Source of the DNA: Spirosoma terrae
GTDB lineage: Bacteria; Bacteroidota; Bacteroidia; Cytophagales; Spirosomataceae
Assembly: GCF_010435915.1 (NCBI RefSeq)
Contig: NZ_JAAFZH010000005.1
Span: forward strand, 124,001-188,000
DNA length: 64,000 nucleotides
Direction of reading: 5' to 3'
The notes below the pieces were generated by a model. The model saw only the letters and a list, made by a program, of their open reading frames with translations. It had not been told where the DNA came from and did not search any database. The first letter of the stretch is position 1. Each line of letters starts with the position of its first letter. This document shows positions 46,801-53,385 of this stretch, in pieces. The translations under genes and the position numbers were made by a program.

Positions 46801-47252
46801 TCTTCACCCGCATCACTGGTTACTTTTCCGGATACGGCGAGGGCGGCCCGTTCGACGTTTGGGCTTTCTGTGGTAGAACGGGTTGAAGACGATGCTCGTT
46901 TCAGAATAATCTGTTGACTCGACACTTCGTAATTGATCTGAAGTGGCCTAAACAAATTATCGAGAACCGTAGCCAACGGCTGGTTTTTTATGGAGAAGCT
47001 GACACGGCGGTCGGCCCGGATCAATTCAGCGCTATAGAGAAAACGAACCTGGGCGGTCTGTTCAATCTGTTCCAGAACCTGTTCGATGGTCTGGTTGGTG
47101 CAGGTAATATTAATACGTCGGTCGAGTAACTCCTGGCCTTTGCTATCATGAGCGAACGATATCGTTGCAAACACGATGGCCAGAGCGAACTGTAGCAGAC
47201 TAATTTGCATGATTTTTAAGACTTGCTCACGCAACTGTCGTTTGTTTTTCAT
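43830..47252 (-). CDS. SusC-like TonB-dependent transporter with STN signalling domain
   Basis: Protein of 1140 residues from the ATG at 47252; a GTG four codons upstream is also possible. After the signal (LLQFALAIVFATISFAH) comes an STN domain, about 45-115 (INITCTNQTIEQVLEQIEQ, FSIKNQPLATVLDNLFRPL), then a carboxypeptidase-regulatory-like domain (VSGKVTSDAGEELPGVSVVIKG), SusC plug (SEVVVVGYGTQRRQELTTAV, FDQALQGQAPGIQV, LYVIDGVPVL) and barrel ending YTAGLSVTF. The STN domain contacts a FecR-type anti-sigma factor, and the FecR and ECF genes lie directly upstream. It therefore both imports a glycan and signals its presence. Confidence 0.96.
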   Translation of the reverse strand: MKNKRQLREQVLKIMQISLLQFALAIVFATISFAHDSKGQELLDRRINITCTNQTIEQVLEQIEQTAQVRFLYSAELIRADRRVSFSIKNQPLATVLDNLFRPLQINYEVSSQQIILKRASSSTRSTTESPNVERAALAVSGKVTSDAGEELPGVSVVIKGTTTGTVTDVNGNFTLNVPDNNAVLVFSFVGFQSKEVPVNGQTTLNVTLATDVQSLSEVVVVGYGTQRRQELTTAVTSVNSQSLERQPVAGFDQALQGQAPGIQVTSPTGAPGAGINVRIRGNNSVSLTNSPLYVIDGVPVLPTYDRELGVGNQRPNPLNTLNPSDIESIDVLKDGAAAAIYGLRASNGVVVITTKRGKTGKAQVNFSAYYGTQQLRRKIPLLNSRQFAEYYNDAQAAAGQSPAFTNLDSLPYNTDWQDAVYRQAAIRNYQVSLSGGTDKTKYYVSGGYFKQDGIALNSGFDRYSFKLNLDQQMSTRFRLGTSLNLSRTNTNGSVRSELGAGNSGTVLGALAQIPTIPIRNADGTYSINPFQQFDNPVGNLLETRNNAVIYQVIGNAYGEFDVLKNLTFKSSLGLDFRSQIENEFISRNYPGMQNASPATRGSARTGTNQQLIWLWENTLTYDPNLGDKHNLTLLAGQSTQVSDRFTSGASVTGFPSNSVPYLSAGTQFTRPSSYQDQWGLFSLFARAIYNYDERYLATLSLRADGSSRFAPGNRFGYFPAVSLGWRVSREGFFPQNSAVNDLKVRASFGANGNQEIGAYDRFSTYGSGYNYADGTGIAGGIAPNRIGNALLSWETTYQYNAGVDLGLFKDRLTVNVDAYLKQTKNLLTNVPLPYNAGALDPQTTQNIGTVQNKGFEIGLNSTNIQSEGNGFNWSSNLNFSLNRNKVVDIGTLRNDQGQEVDRTIIGTYTITQKGAPLGAFYGYVVQGIFQTADEIAGAPTQPGQPQPGDIRFADLNGDGRIDANDRTIIGNPNPNFIAGFTNNFSYKGFELSLFFQGSFGNDIYNQNRVTIEGMSDPLNQTTAVLNRWTPTNTNTTMPRAVRYDPNQNNRFSTRFIEDGTYVRLKNLTIAYNLPSKFINKAKINGVRVYLTGQNLLTFTNYSGYDPEVSADPFSSVGFGRDFGVYPQARTYTAGLSVTF

Positions 47253-47352
47253 ATTTTTTGACACTTTTTGTTGATTCTGGGAGAATTGGCAAAAGACTCC
47301 GATAGCCTCGCAGGAGGCCGATGTTTGGCGACATCGTAGCGGAATCGTGTAA

Positions 47353-47386
47353 GTCGTCGGTGTTGGCGCACCGGCGGCTTTTTTTT
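47353..47386 (+). terminator. Terminator-like hairpin on the + strand upstream of STN-susC
   Basis: GTCGTCGGTG pairs with CACCGGCGGC (10 bp with G-T pairs, 6-base loop) and is followed by eight T (47379-47386) on the + strand. Neighbouring genes are all on the - strand, so it would stop antisense transcription from within susC, or be a leader structure of susC. Confidence 0.6.
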
Positions 47387-47437
47387 AGGCACTCATCAGG
47401 TCTTTTTTACATCATGCGGTAGGGGGTTAGAGGTAAT

Positions 47438-47526
47438 AGTTTTCAGTTTGGAGTTTATAGTGGCTGACGCCAAATACTTGCTGACGCGTTAGCCACTGAA
47501 AACTGAAAACTATAAACTGAAAACTT
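47438..47526. repeat. Dispersed palindromic element, copy 1
   Basis: A 46-base core (47459-47504, AGTGGCTGACGCCAAATACT onward) recurs at 50822-50867 with one mismatch. Outer arms of AGTTTTCAGTTT / AAACTGAAAACT type make a long imperfect hairpin. It sits at the 3' end of the FecR gene. Confidence 0.82.
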
Positions 47527-47528
47527 TT

Positions 47529-48650
47529 TTACACACATCCTTTGCTCGTAATGATAATCTTTCCGTCTACTGCTTCGTAGCTTGACTCGGTACCGGCACA
47601 AATCCAATCTAGTTTTTTGAATAATGATTCGTCGTCCAGGCGGGCCGTAAGCGTACAATGGGCCATGGTTGTTTCGTCGAAAACAATATCGACGCCGTAA
47701 GCGCGCTCCAGTGCTGCAAAGACCTCTGCGATGGGGGTTTGTTTGAAAACAAAAGACGTTGTGAGTTTCTGGGGTAGATCAATTCGAACGGGTAAAGCCA
47801 CCAGCGAACGAACCAGTTGTTTATCGGTCCGTTTTAAAATAGCCTGCTGGTTCGGAGTCAGAATTAGCGCTCCCAAATCGGGGCTCGATTGCAGTTGGGG
47901 GGCCTGTTTGTCGGTTTTGGCGAACACCGACACTTTACCTGTTCTGACCACTACCTGAACATCTTTATCCTGTTCATAGGCTTTGACAAAGAAACTGGTC
48001 CCCAACACTTTTGTAACCAGCTCATTGGCGTAAACCAGGAACGGTTTATTCGGGTTTTTCTGAACCTGAAAGAAAGCCTGGCCGGTCAGATATACCTCGC
48101 GACTAGTGCCTCCAAATTTTTCAGGATAGCTTATACGGCTATTTTTATACAGAACAACCGTACTGCCATCGGCAAGGGTTATTTTTTTCGGAAGCTTACT
48201 CGTATTGGCCACTTCGAGCAATGGATACGTAGCGTTTTCGGTGAGCTGGGCATAGATCGGAGCCTCTGAACGTACTGACGCTGACAGCCGGATTTGGTAG
48301 ATCCAGAATAACCCGAGCAACAGAACTACTGAAGCGGCTGCGTAGTACCATATTGTCGTAAACCGACGAATCACCGGCAACGGTTTAATTGGCGTATCGT
48401 TAGCCACCTTCGCCTGTTCAACAATCTGAGCTACTTTCTGACTAATGTAGTCTTCGGACAACACAGGAACGCTTCCCTTAATGTCCAGAAGATGCTGCCT
48501 GGTTTGCTCAACCACCGCTGCTTTTTCCGGATGGCTGGCCAGCCATTGGTTCCATAACAGCGTATCCTGCGCAGTGGGTCGGTAAATCCAGCGCTGGAAA
48601 TCAGCATCTTCCAGAAAATCCTCAAACTCGAAGAATTGATAATCTTTCAT
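47529..48650 (-). CDS. FecR-family anti-sigma factor
   Basis: Protein of 373 residues. N-terminal cytoplasmic part (about 1-95) with conserved helical region (DFQRWIYRPTAQDTLLWNQWL), one membrane helix near 105-122 (WYYAAASVVLLLGLFWIY), then the FecR domain (KITLADGSTVVLYKNSRISYPEKF, REVYLTGQAFFQVQKN, PFLVYANELVTKVLGTSFFVKAY) and the DUF4974 end (TTSFVFKQTPIAEVFAALERAYGVDI). It transmits the signal of the STN-SusC to the ECF factor encoded upstream. It ends at a palindromic element; the SusC gene starts about 280 bases downstream. Confidence 0.95.
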   Translation of the reverse strand: MKDYQFFEFEDFLEDADFQRWIYRPTAQDTLLWNQWLASHPEKAAVVEQTRQHLLDIKGSVPVLSEDYISQKVAQIVEQAKVANDTPIKPLPVIRRFTTIWYYAAASVVLLLGLFWIYQIRLSASVRSEAPIYAQLTENATYPLLEVANTSKLPKKITLADGSTVVLYKNSRISYPEKFGGTSREVYLTGQAFFQVQKNPNKPFLVYANELVTKVLGTSFFVKAYEQDKDVQVVVRTGKVSVFAKTDKQAPQLQSSPDLGALILTPNQQAILKRTDKQLVRSLVALPVRIDLPQKLTTSFVFKQTPIAEVFAALERAYGVDIVFDETTMAHCTLTARLDDESLFKKLDWICAGTESSYEAVDGKIIITSKGCV

Positions 48651-48749
48651 TGAAAAAGGCAGTTAATAGCCTCGATACAATGGATTATCCGGTTTAGAGG
48701 GCTTTATACTTAATTTTTTCAAGAAAAATTTTTTCTTACTACGTAACGC

Positions 48750-49343
48750 TCACATAAACAGCGAGTAATAAAGCAGCAGGAGGTACGTCCAGTGGTCGCG
48801 CAGGCGTTTAAGCGAGTTCTGGAGCAGATTGGCGACAGATTGGGCGTTGATGCTCATCGTTTGAGCAATCTGTTCGTAGGAGAGGTTTTCGTAGTAGCGG
48901 AGATACAACGCTTCCCGCTGCCGTTTCGACAGATCAGCAACCCGCGATTTCAGTTGTTGTTGTGTCAGCTGCCAGTTTTCTTCGTCAATAATTTTGCGCT
49001 CAACGCTATCATCGTCGCTCACATCGAGCCATTCGTGGAGCGTTTCATTGATGGGGAGGTGTTTCTGATGAGCCTTAATGAAGTGATGACGTAGTGTCTT
49101 GAGCAGGTAAAACTTCACAAACAGCGTATCGCTCAGTTGAGTGCGGTGTTCCCAAAGCTTCAGAAAAATGTCCTGAATAGCATCTTCAATGAGGGCCTTA
49201 TCTTTCGTGAACTTAGTAGCGTATCCGAAAAGCGTCTGGTAATATTTGCGGGCTAGATGACCTAATGCTACAGTGTCTCCTTCCCTGAATTTCTGCCACA
49301 ATAGGTGGTCATCATCTGGAAAAGAGTTCGAACTAACAGACAT
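48750..49343 (-). CDS. ECF sigma factor (FecI-like)
   Basis: Protein of 197 residues from the ATG at 49343; a start at 49409 would add 22 residues of unlikely sequence. Region 2 (LARKYYQTLFGYATKF, ALIEDAIQDIFLKLWEHR, FYLLKTLRHHFIKAHQK) and region 4 (LSKRQREALYLRYYENLSYEQIAQTM, VANLLQNSLKRLRDH) are intact. A hydrophobic C-terminal tail (YLLLLYYSLFM) is common in this Bacteroidota group. With the FecR gene 99 bases downstream and the STN-SusC after it, it completes a trans-envelope signalling system that should turn on the SusC/SusD/GH30 genes. Confidence 0.93.
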   Translation of the reverse strand: MSVSSNSFPDDDHLLWQKFREGDTVALGHLARKYYQTLFGYATKFTKDKALIEDAIQDIFLKLWEHRTQLSDTLFVKFYLLKTLRHHFIKAHQKHLPINETLHEWLDVSDDDSVERKIIDEENWQLTQQQLKSRVADLSKRQREALYLRYYENLSYEQIAQTMSINAQSVANLLQNSLKRLRDHWTYLLLLYYSLFM

Positions 49344-49565
49344 GAAGTGGTAATCTAGTGAATCTGCGGGTATATAGTTGGCAACAAATTCAACGTGAAA
49401 AAGCTTCATTTCTTCCTGAAAAATTTCAGAAATCGCTGGCCGTTACCTTGCCGGTGGGCCTATTTATGAACTGCGGTTCTACGCACTGGTTTAAGGAGAC
49501 ATAGGGCTTCTTCTGTCGCTAGGATTAGAAAAAAGCCAGAAACTCAACGTAAACAGTTTAAGTCA

Positions 49566-50777
49566 ATGAAAAACGTAGTCCCGGCAGTGATTATTGGGGG
49601 TTTAGTATTATTAGCCTCCTGTAGCAAGGATGAGGTATTTGATTCCCAGATACCAGAAACAAACGAGCAGTCCACCTCCTCGCAGGTACAGGGGAATGTT
49701 TTTGAACCGGCTTTGGTACAGGCTACCGATGCGCGAATTGCTCAGTTGAAAGCCCCTGCGAGCTTTACAGTGACGAAGTTTGCTGATAGCTTGGGTAAGC
49801 CACGGATGCTGACCGTTGGTGAGGCTGGGGCTGTGTACGTAACCGACCGAATGGCTGGAACCGTTACGTTACTACGTGATACTAATAACGACGGGCGTGC
49901 CGATCAGAAACAGACAGTTGCCTCCGTCAAGGATGTGCACGGATTGACCATTCACACCGGGAAAATGTATCTGGTGACCATTAAGGACGTATACGTATCA
50001 ACTATTAATTCAGACGGGACGCTATCTGATCCGCAACGTATCATTAACGATTTGCCGGATGGCGGACAGCATCCTAACCGGACCATTGCTTTTGGTCCTG
50101 ATGGATATATGTATATTACGGTAGGCAGTACCTGTAATGCCTGCGCCGATTCAAATCCAGAAAATGCAACCATTCTGCGCGCTAATGCCGACGGTACGGG
50201 ACGTATCATTTATGCCAATGGATTACGTAATACGATTGGATTTGGCTGGCATCCCCAAACACAGGAGCTTTGGGGGCTTGATCATGGTATCGACTGGTTA
50301 GGGGATGATCAGCAGGAAGAAGAACTGAATCTGATTAAACAGGGGGCTTTTTATGGCTGGCCTTACATCTATGGTGACGGACGATACAATCCACATCCTC
50401 GACCTATGGGCGATACGACTTATGCGGATATTCTGGCAAAAACAACTCTGCCATCATTACTATACGAGCCGCATGCTGCGCCAATGGGTATGATTTTCTA
50501 TACGGGATCGCAATTTCCTGCGGAGTATCAAAACGATGCGTTTGCTACGATGCGAGGTTCCTGGAACCGTACTAAACCGTCTGGTTATAAAGTGGTACGG
50601 ATTCATTTTGAAAACGGAAAGCCGGTCAGCGCACAGGATTTTGTAACTGGCTTCCTGGTCAATAATAACCAGGCGCAATTTGGCCGTCCGGTTGGTATTA
50701 CCATGCATACCGATGGGTCATTGCTCTTTACTGACGACAACAACGGTGTCATTTACCGGGTAAGCTATCGGCAGTAG
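49566..50777 (+). CDS. PQQ-dependent sugar dehydrogenase-like lipoprotein (GSDH/sorbosone type)
   Basis: Protein of 403 residues. A lipobox (LVLLASCSKD) follows a short signal. The body is a six-bladed beta-propeller of the glucose/sorbosone dehydrogenase family: FADSLGKPRMLTV, AVYVTDRMAGTVTLLRDTNNDGRAD, VHGLTIHTGKMYLV, HPNRTIAFGPDGYMYITVGS, GLRNTIGFGWHP, ELWGLDHGIDWLGDD, GRPVGITMHTDGSLLFTDD. Members oxidise sugars with PQQ, although many homologues have no proven activity. It is divergent from the ECF gene and ends at a palindromic element. Confidence 0.87.
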   Translation: MKNVVPAVIIGGLVLLASCSKDEVFDSQIPETNEQSTSSQVQGNVFEPALVQATDARIAQLKAPASFTVTKFADSLGKPRMLTVGEAGAVYVTDRMAGTVTLLRDTNNDGRADQKQTVASVKDVHGLTIHTGKMYLVTIKDVYVSTINSDGTLSDPQRIINDLPDGGQHPNRTIAFGPDGYMYITVGSTCNACADSNPENATILRANADGTGRIIYANGLRNTIGFGWHPQTQELWGLDHGIDWLGDDQQEEELNLIKQGAFYGWPYIYGDGRYNPHPRPMGDTTYADILAKTTLPSLLYEPHAAPMGMIFYTGSQFPAEYQNDAFATMRGSWNRTKPSGYKVVRIHFENGKPVSAQDFVTGFLVNNNQAQFGRPVGITMHTDGSLLFTDDNNGVIYRVSYRQ

Positions 50778-50780
50778 GCA

Positions 50781-50909
50781 GTTTAGAGTTTATGGTTTTC
50801 GGTTTGTGGTTTAGAGTTTTCAGTGGCTGACGCCAAATACTTGCTGACGCGTCAGCCACTGAAAACTCTAAACTGAAAACCACAAACCACAAACCACAAA
50901 CCATAAACT
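50781..50909. repeat. Dispersed palindromic element, copy 2
   Basis: Core 50822-50867; inner stem CAGTGGCTGACGC (50821-50833) pairs perfectly with 50849-50861 over a 15-base loop. Outer arms are runs of GTTTAGAG/GGTTTGTGG on the left and CCACAAACCACAAA on the right. It lies between convergent genes and reaches into the stop codon of the YihY gene. Confidence 0.82.
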
Positions 50910-51876
50910 ATTTCCCCGATGCCTGTTCAATTTTCTGGTCGATGGGAATTGCCGATACTTTCCGTTCGCGTTCGGTTTGTTCCACATAGACGGCATAGTC
51001 GGCGGGCTCTATTTTTACACCAAGGCAATTCGCGTAAGCTTGGGTAAATTCGGCGCCAAAATAAAGAATAGCCGCTGTGTAATAGATCCAGAGCAGAATC
51101 ACAATCAACGAGCCAGCAGCGCCATAGGTTGAACTGGTACTAGTAGTTTGGATATATAGACCAATCAAATACCGACCGAGCATAAATAGTAAAGCCGTAA
51201 AGAAGGCTCCCCAGCGAACATCTTTCCAGGCAATTTTAGCATCGGGTAACACTTTGAAGATAACACCAAACAAAACGGCAACGACGCCCGTGCTGAGTGC
51301 AAAATTAAATACGCTGATAAGCAGAACGCTTAAGCCAGGTAAATAGCGTGTCAGAAAATCGCTAAGGGCCAGTACGAGACCGTTAATTATTAAAGAAACA
51401 AGCAGTAAAAAGCCCAGGCTAACAACCAGCGATGACGAAAGCAGTCGGTCTTTTATGATTTTCAGCCAGCCACGTTTTGGTTTAGCCTTCACCCGCCAGA
51501 TCATATTGACCGAGTCCTGGATCTCTACGAAAATGCTGGTAGCACCAAACAGCAACGTAACAATACCAAGAACAAACGCCGTATTGGTTTTGCCAGATAG
51601 CTCTACATTCTTGATCATATCCTGAATCTGTTTGGCCGCTTCAGCACCAACCAAACCGTTCAACTGGGAAAAGATTTGCCCTCGGATCGCTTCTTCGCCC
51701 AGGAAAATACTGATCAAAGAAATGATTAATACCAAAAGTGGGGCCAGCGAAAAAACCGTATAATAGGCCAACGCGGCACTGAGTTTCAGACATCTGTCGT
51801 CCAGGAAGCCATTGAAGGAGTCTTTTAATATGCCCCATATGTTGGAAAAGGAAAGTGTTTCTGTCTTTGTCGTCAT
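50908..51876 (-). CDS. YihY/BrkB family inner-membrane protein
   Basis: Protein of 322 residues with six membrane helices. Family marks: KLSAALAYYTVFSLAPLLVLIISL at helix 1, LLFGATSIFVEIQDSVNMIWRV between helices 2 and 3, SLGFLLLVSLIINGLVL, VRWGAFFTALLFMLGRYLIGLYI, and SSTYGAAGSLIVILLWIYYTAAILYFGAEF at the end. The YihY family was once mis-named ribonuclease BN; its transport or structural function is not settled. Charged cytoplasmic tail (EQTERERKV). Stand-alone gene, convergent with the sugar dehydrogenase. Confidence 0.92.
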   Translation of the reverse strand: MTTKTETLSFSNIWGILKDSFNGFLDDRCLKLSAALAYYTVFSLAPLLVLIISLISIFLGEEAIRGQIFSQLNGLVGAEAAKQIQDMIKNVELSGKTNTAFVLGIVTLLFGATSIFVEIQDSVNMIWRVKAKPKRGWLKIIKDRLLSSSLVVSLGFLLLVSLIINGLVLALSDFLTRYLPGLSVLLISVFNFALSTGVVAVLFGVIFKVLPDAKIAWKDVRWGAFFTALLFMLGRYLIGLYIQTTSTSSTYGAAGSLIVILLWIYYTAAILYFGAEFTQAYANCLGVKIEPADYAVYVEQTERERKVSAIPIDQKIEQASGK

Positions 51877-51972
51877 AACGTTTGTGAGCTAGTGAATTCG
51901 TAATTGGCTTACACTCAGTAAATGAGCTGACCAAAAGCGTTATTCAAATAACTCAAACCCTGCAGGGTTGTT

Positions 51973-52016
51973 GCTAAAAAAGCGTGGTTATGAGTGATAG
52001 ACCACACTTTTTTAGC
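51973..52016. terminator. Bidirectional terminator after the efflux operon
   Basis: GCTAAAAAAGCGTGG pairs with CCACACTTTTTTAGC with one mismatch over a 14-base loop. The A/T runs on both arms allow termination in either direction; it lies 25 bases after the TolC-like gene stop. Confidence 0.75.
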
Positions 52017-52041
52017 CATAACGTTCGACCGGAAAAGGCTT

Positions 52042-53373
52042 TTACTGGTTACGTCCTGTGAGCTGGTTTAAATCGGAGATAGCCAGCCGATAGGCAAGCT
52101 GAGCCGAATACAAATCGGCTTCGGCTTTGGCCAGAGCCGCCTGAGTTTCCAATACGTCGCGTTTCAGGGCCAGACCGGCCGCCAGCCGGTCGCTTTTCAG
52201 TTTCAGCTCATCGCGTCGATACTGGGCCGCCTGAGTCGCGATAGGCATAAGCGACTGAGCCTGTTTGGCTTTGCGGTACGCTTTTTCTACCTCAAGCGTT
52301 ACGTGCTCCTGAGTATATTGGCGGTTCTCGTCGGCCTGTTGCTGCTGCGATAAACGTTGATTAAGCGTTGCTTTTCGGCGACCAAAATCAACGAGATTGT
52401 AACTCACCTGCAGGCCCAGAAAATAATTGCTCTGTGGCAGATCTGAAATGACGTTCTGGAACAGATAACCACCCAGCGCTCCAACCGTTGGAATATAATC
52501 TTTGCGGGCCGCTTTGACACCCAACGTCGCTTTTTCGCTGGTTTGGATGGCCTGCCGAAGTTCCAGATTACCTTTAGACTGCTCCAGAAACGTTGCCAGA
52601 GGAGCCAGCGCAGGTAGCGAGTCCGTCAGCGGACTAACGGTTAAACTGGTGCTGGAAGGCTGGCCGAGCAATTCGTTCAGGTCGGCGGTATAGTCTTCTA
52701 CCTGATTACTGGTTTGCAACAGTTGCTGTTGCTGATTAGCCAGATCAGCCTGTAAACCTACTTTGTTGACCGGGTCGGTTTTTCCGGCCAGCAGAGCGCT
52801 TTCCAGATCATACAGTTTGGCCTGGGTCAGTTCAATGGTGGCCTGTTGCTGCTGTTGCTGACGTTGTGCAATGAGCAGGCCGAAATAAAGTTTTTCTACC
52901 CCCTGCCGAATCGCCAGTTCGGCCTGGCTAACCTGCGTGTTGGCCAGCTCCACATCGGTTTGCGCTACTTTTATCCCATCTTTTATCTTGCTAATCAAAC
53001 TAATGGGCTGATAGGCTAGCACACTGCCAAAAAACAGATTATGCTTTGCCTGGAACAACGTTAGATCCTGTTGGGGTAGCGGAATGGGCGTTGTGCCAGG
53101 CAATACGCCAATGGAACCACGGGGCAGGGTTAAGTCGCGGGTGATACCGTTGTAGGTATACATACCGTTCGCCAGAATCATAGGATACAGACGACTCCGG
53201 GCTTCGGTGACTTTATAGCCGTTTTCCTCAACTTTCGAGCGGGCTATTTTGAGTCGCCGGTTTTGTTGAACAGCCTGTTCCTGTGCCTGGGCCAGGCTGA
53301 GAGGCTGAGCGGACTGCGCCAGTAGAGGCTCACAAAGGCCAATAAATAAAAGAATGTTAAGATAAGACTTCAT
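52042..53373 (-). CDS. TolC-family outer-membrane efflux channel
   Basis: Protein of 443 residues with signal peptide (ILLFIGLCEPLLAQ). Two OEP repeats with long alpha-helical coiled regions are evident: LSLAQAQEQAVQQNRRLKIARSKV, the Gln-rich QQQQQQATIELTQAKL, and ALKRDVLETQAALAKAEADLYSAQLAYRLAISDLNQLTGR. Family marks include YNLVDFGRRKATLNQR. It forms the trimeric outer-membrane exit duct for the RND pump encoded 12 bases upstream. It is the last gene of the efflux operon and is followed by a terminator. Confidence 0.93.
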   Translation of the reverse strand: MKSYLNILLFIGLCEPLLAQSAQPLSLAQAQEQAVQQNRRLKIARSKVEENGYKVTEARSRLYPMILANGMYTYNGITRDLTLPRGSIGVLPGTTPIPLPQQDLTLFQAKHNLFFGSVLAYQPISLISKIKDGIKVAQTDVELANTQVSQAELAIRQGVEKLYFGLLIAQRQQQQQQATIELTQAKLYDLESALLAGKTDPVNKVGLQADLANQQQQLLQTSNQVEDYTADLNELLGQPSSTSLTVSPLTDSLPALAPLATFLEQSKGNLELRQAIQTSEKATLGVKAARKDYIPTVGALGGYLFQNVISDLPQSNYFLGLQVSYNLVDFGRRKATLNQRLSQQQQADENRQYTQEHVTLEVEKAYRKAKQAQSLMPIATQAAQYRRDELKLKSDRLAAGLALKRDVLETQAALAKAEADLYSAQLAYRLAISDLNQLTGRNQ

Positions 53374-53385
53374 GACTGAACGAAT

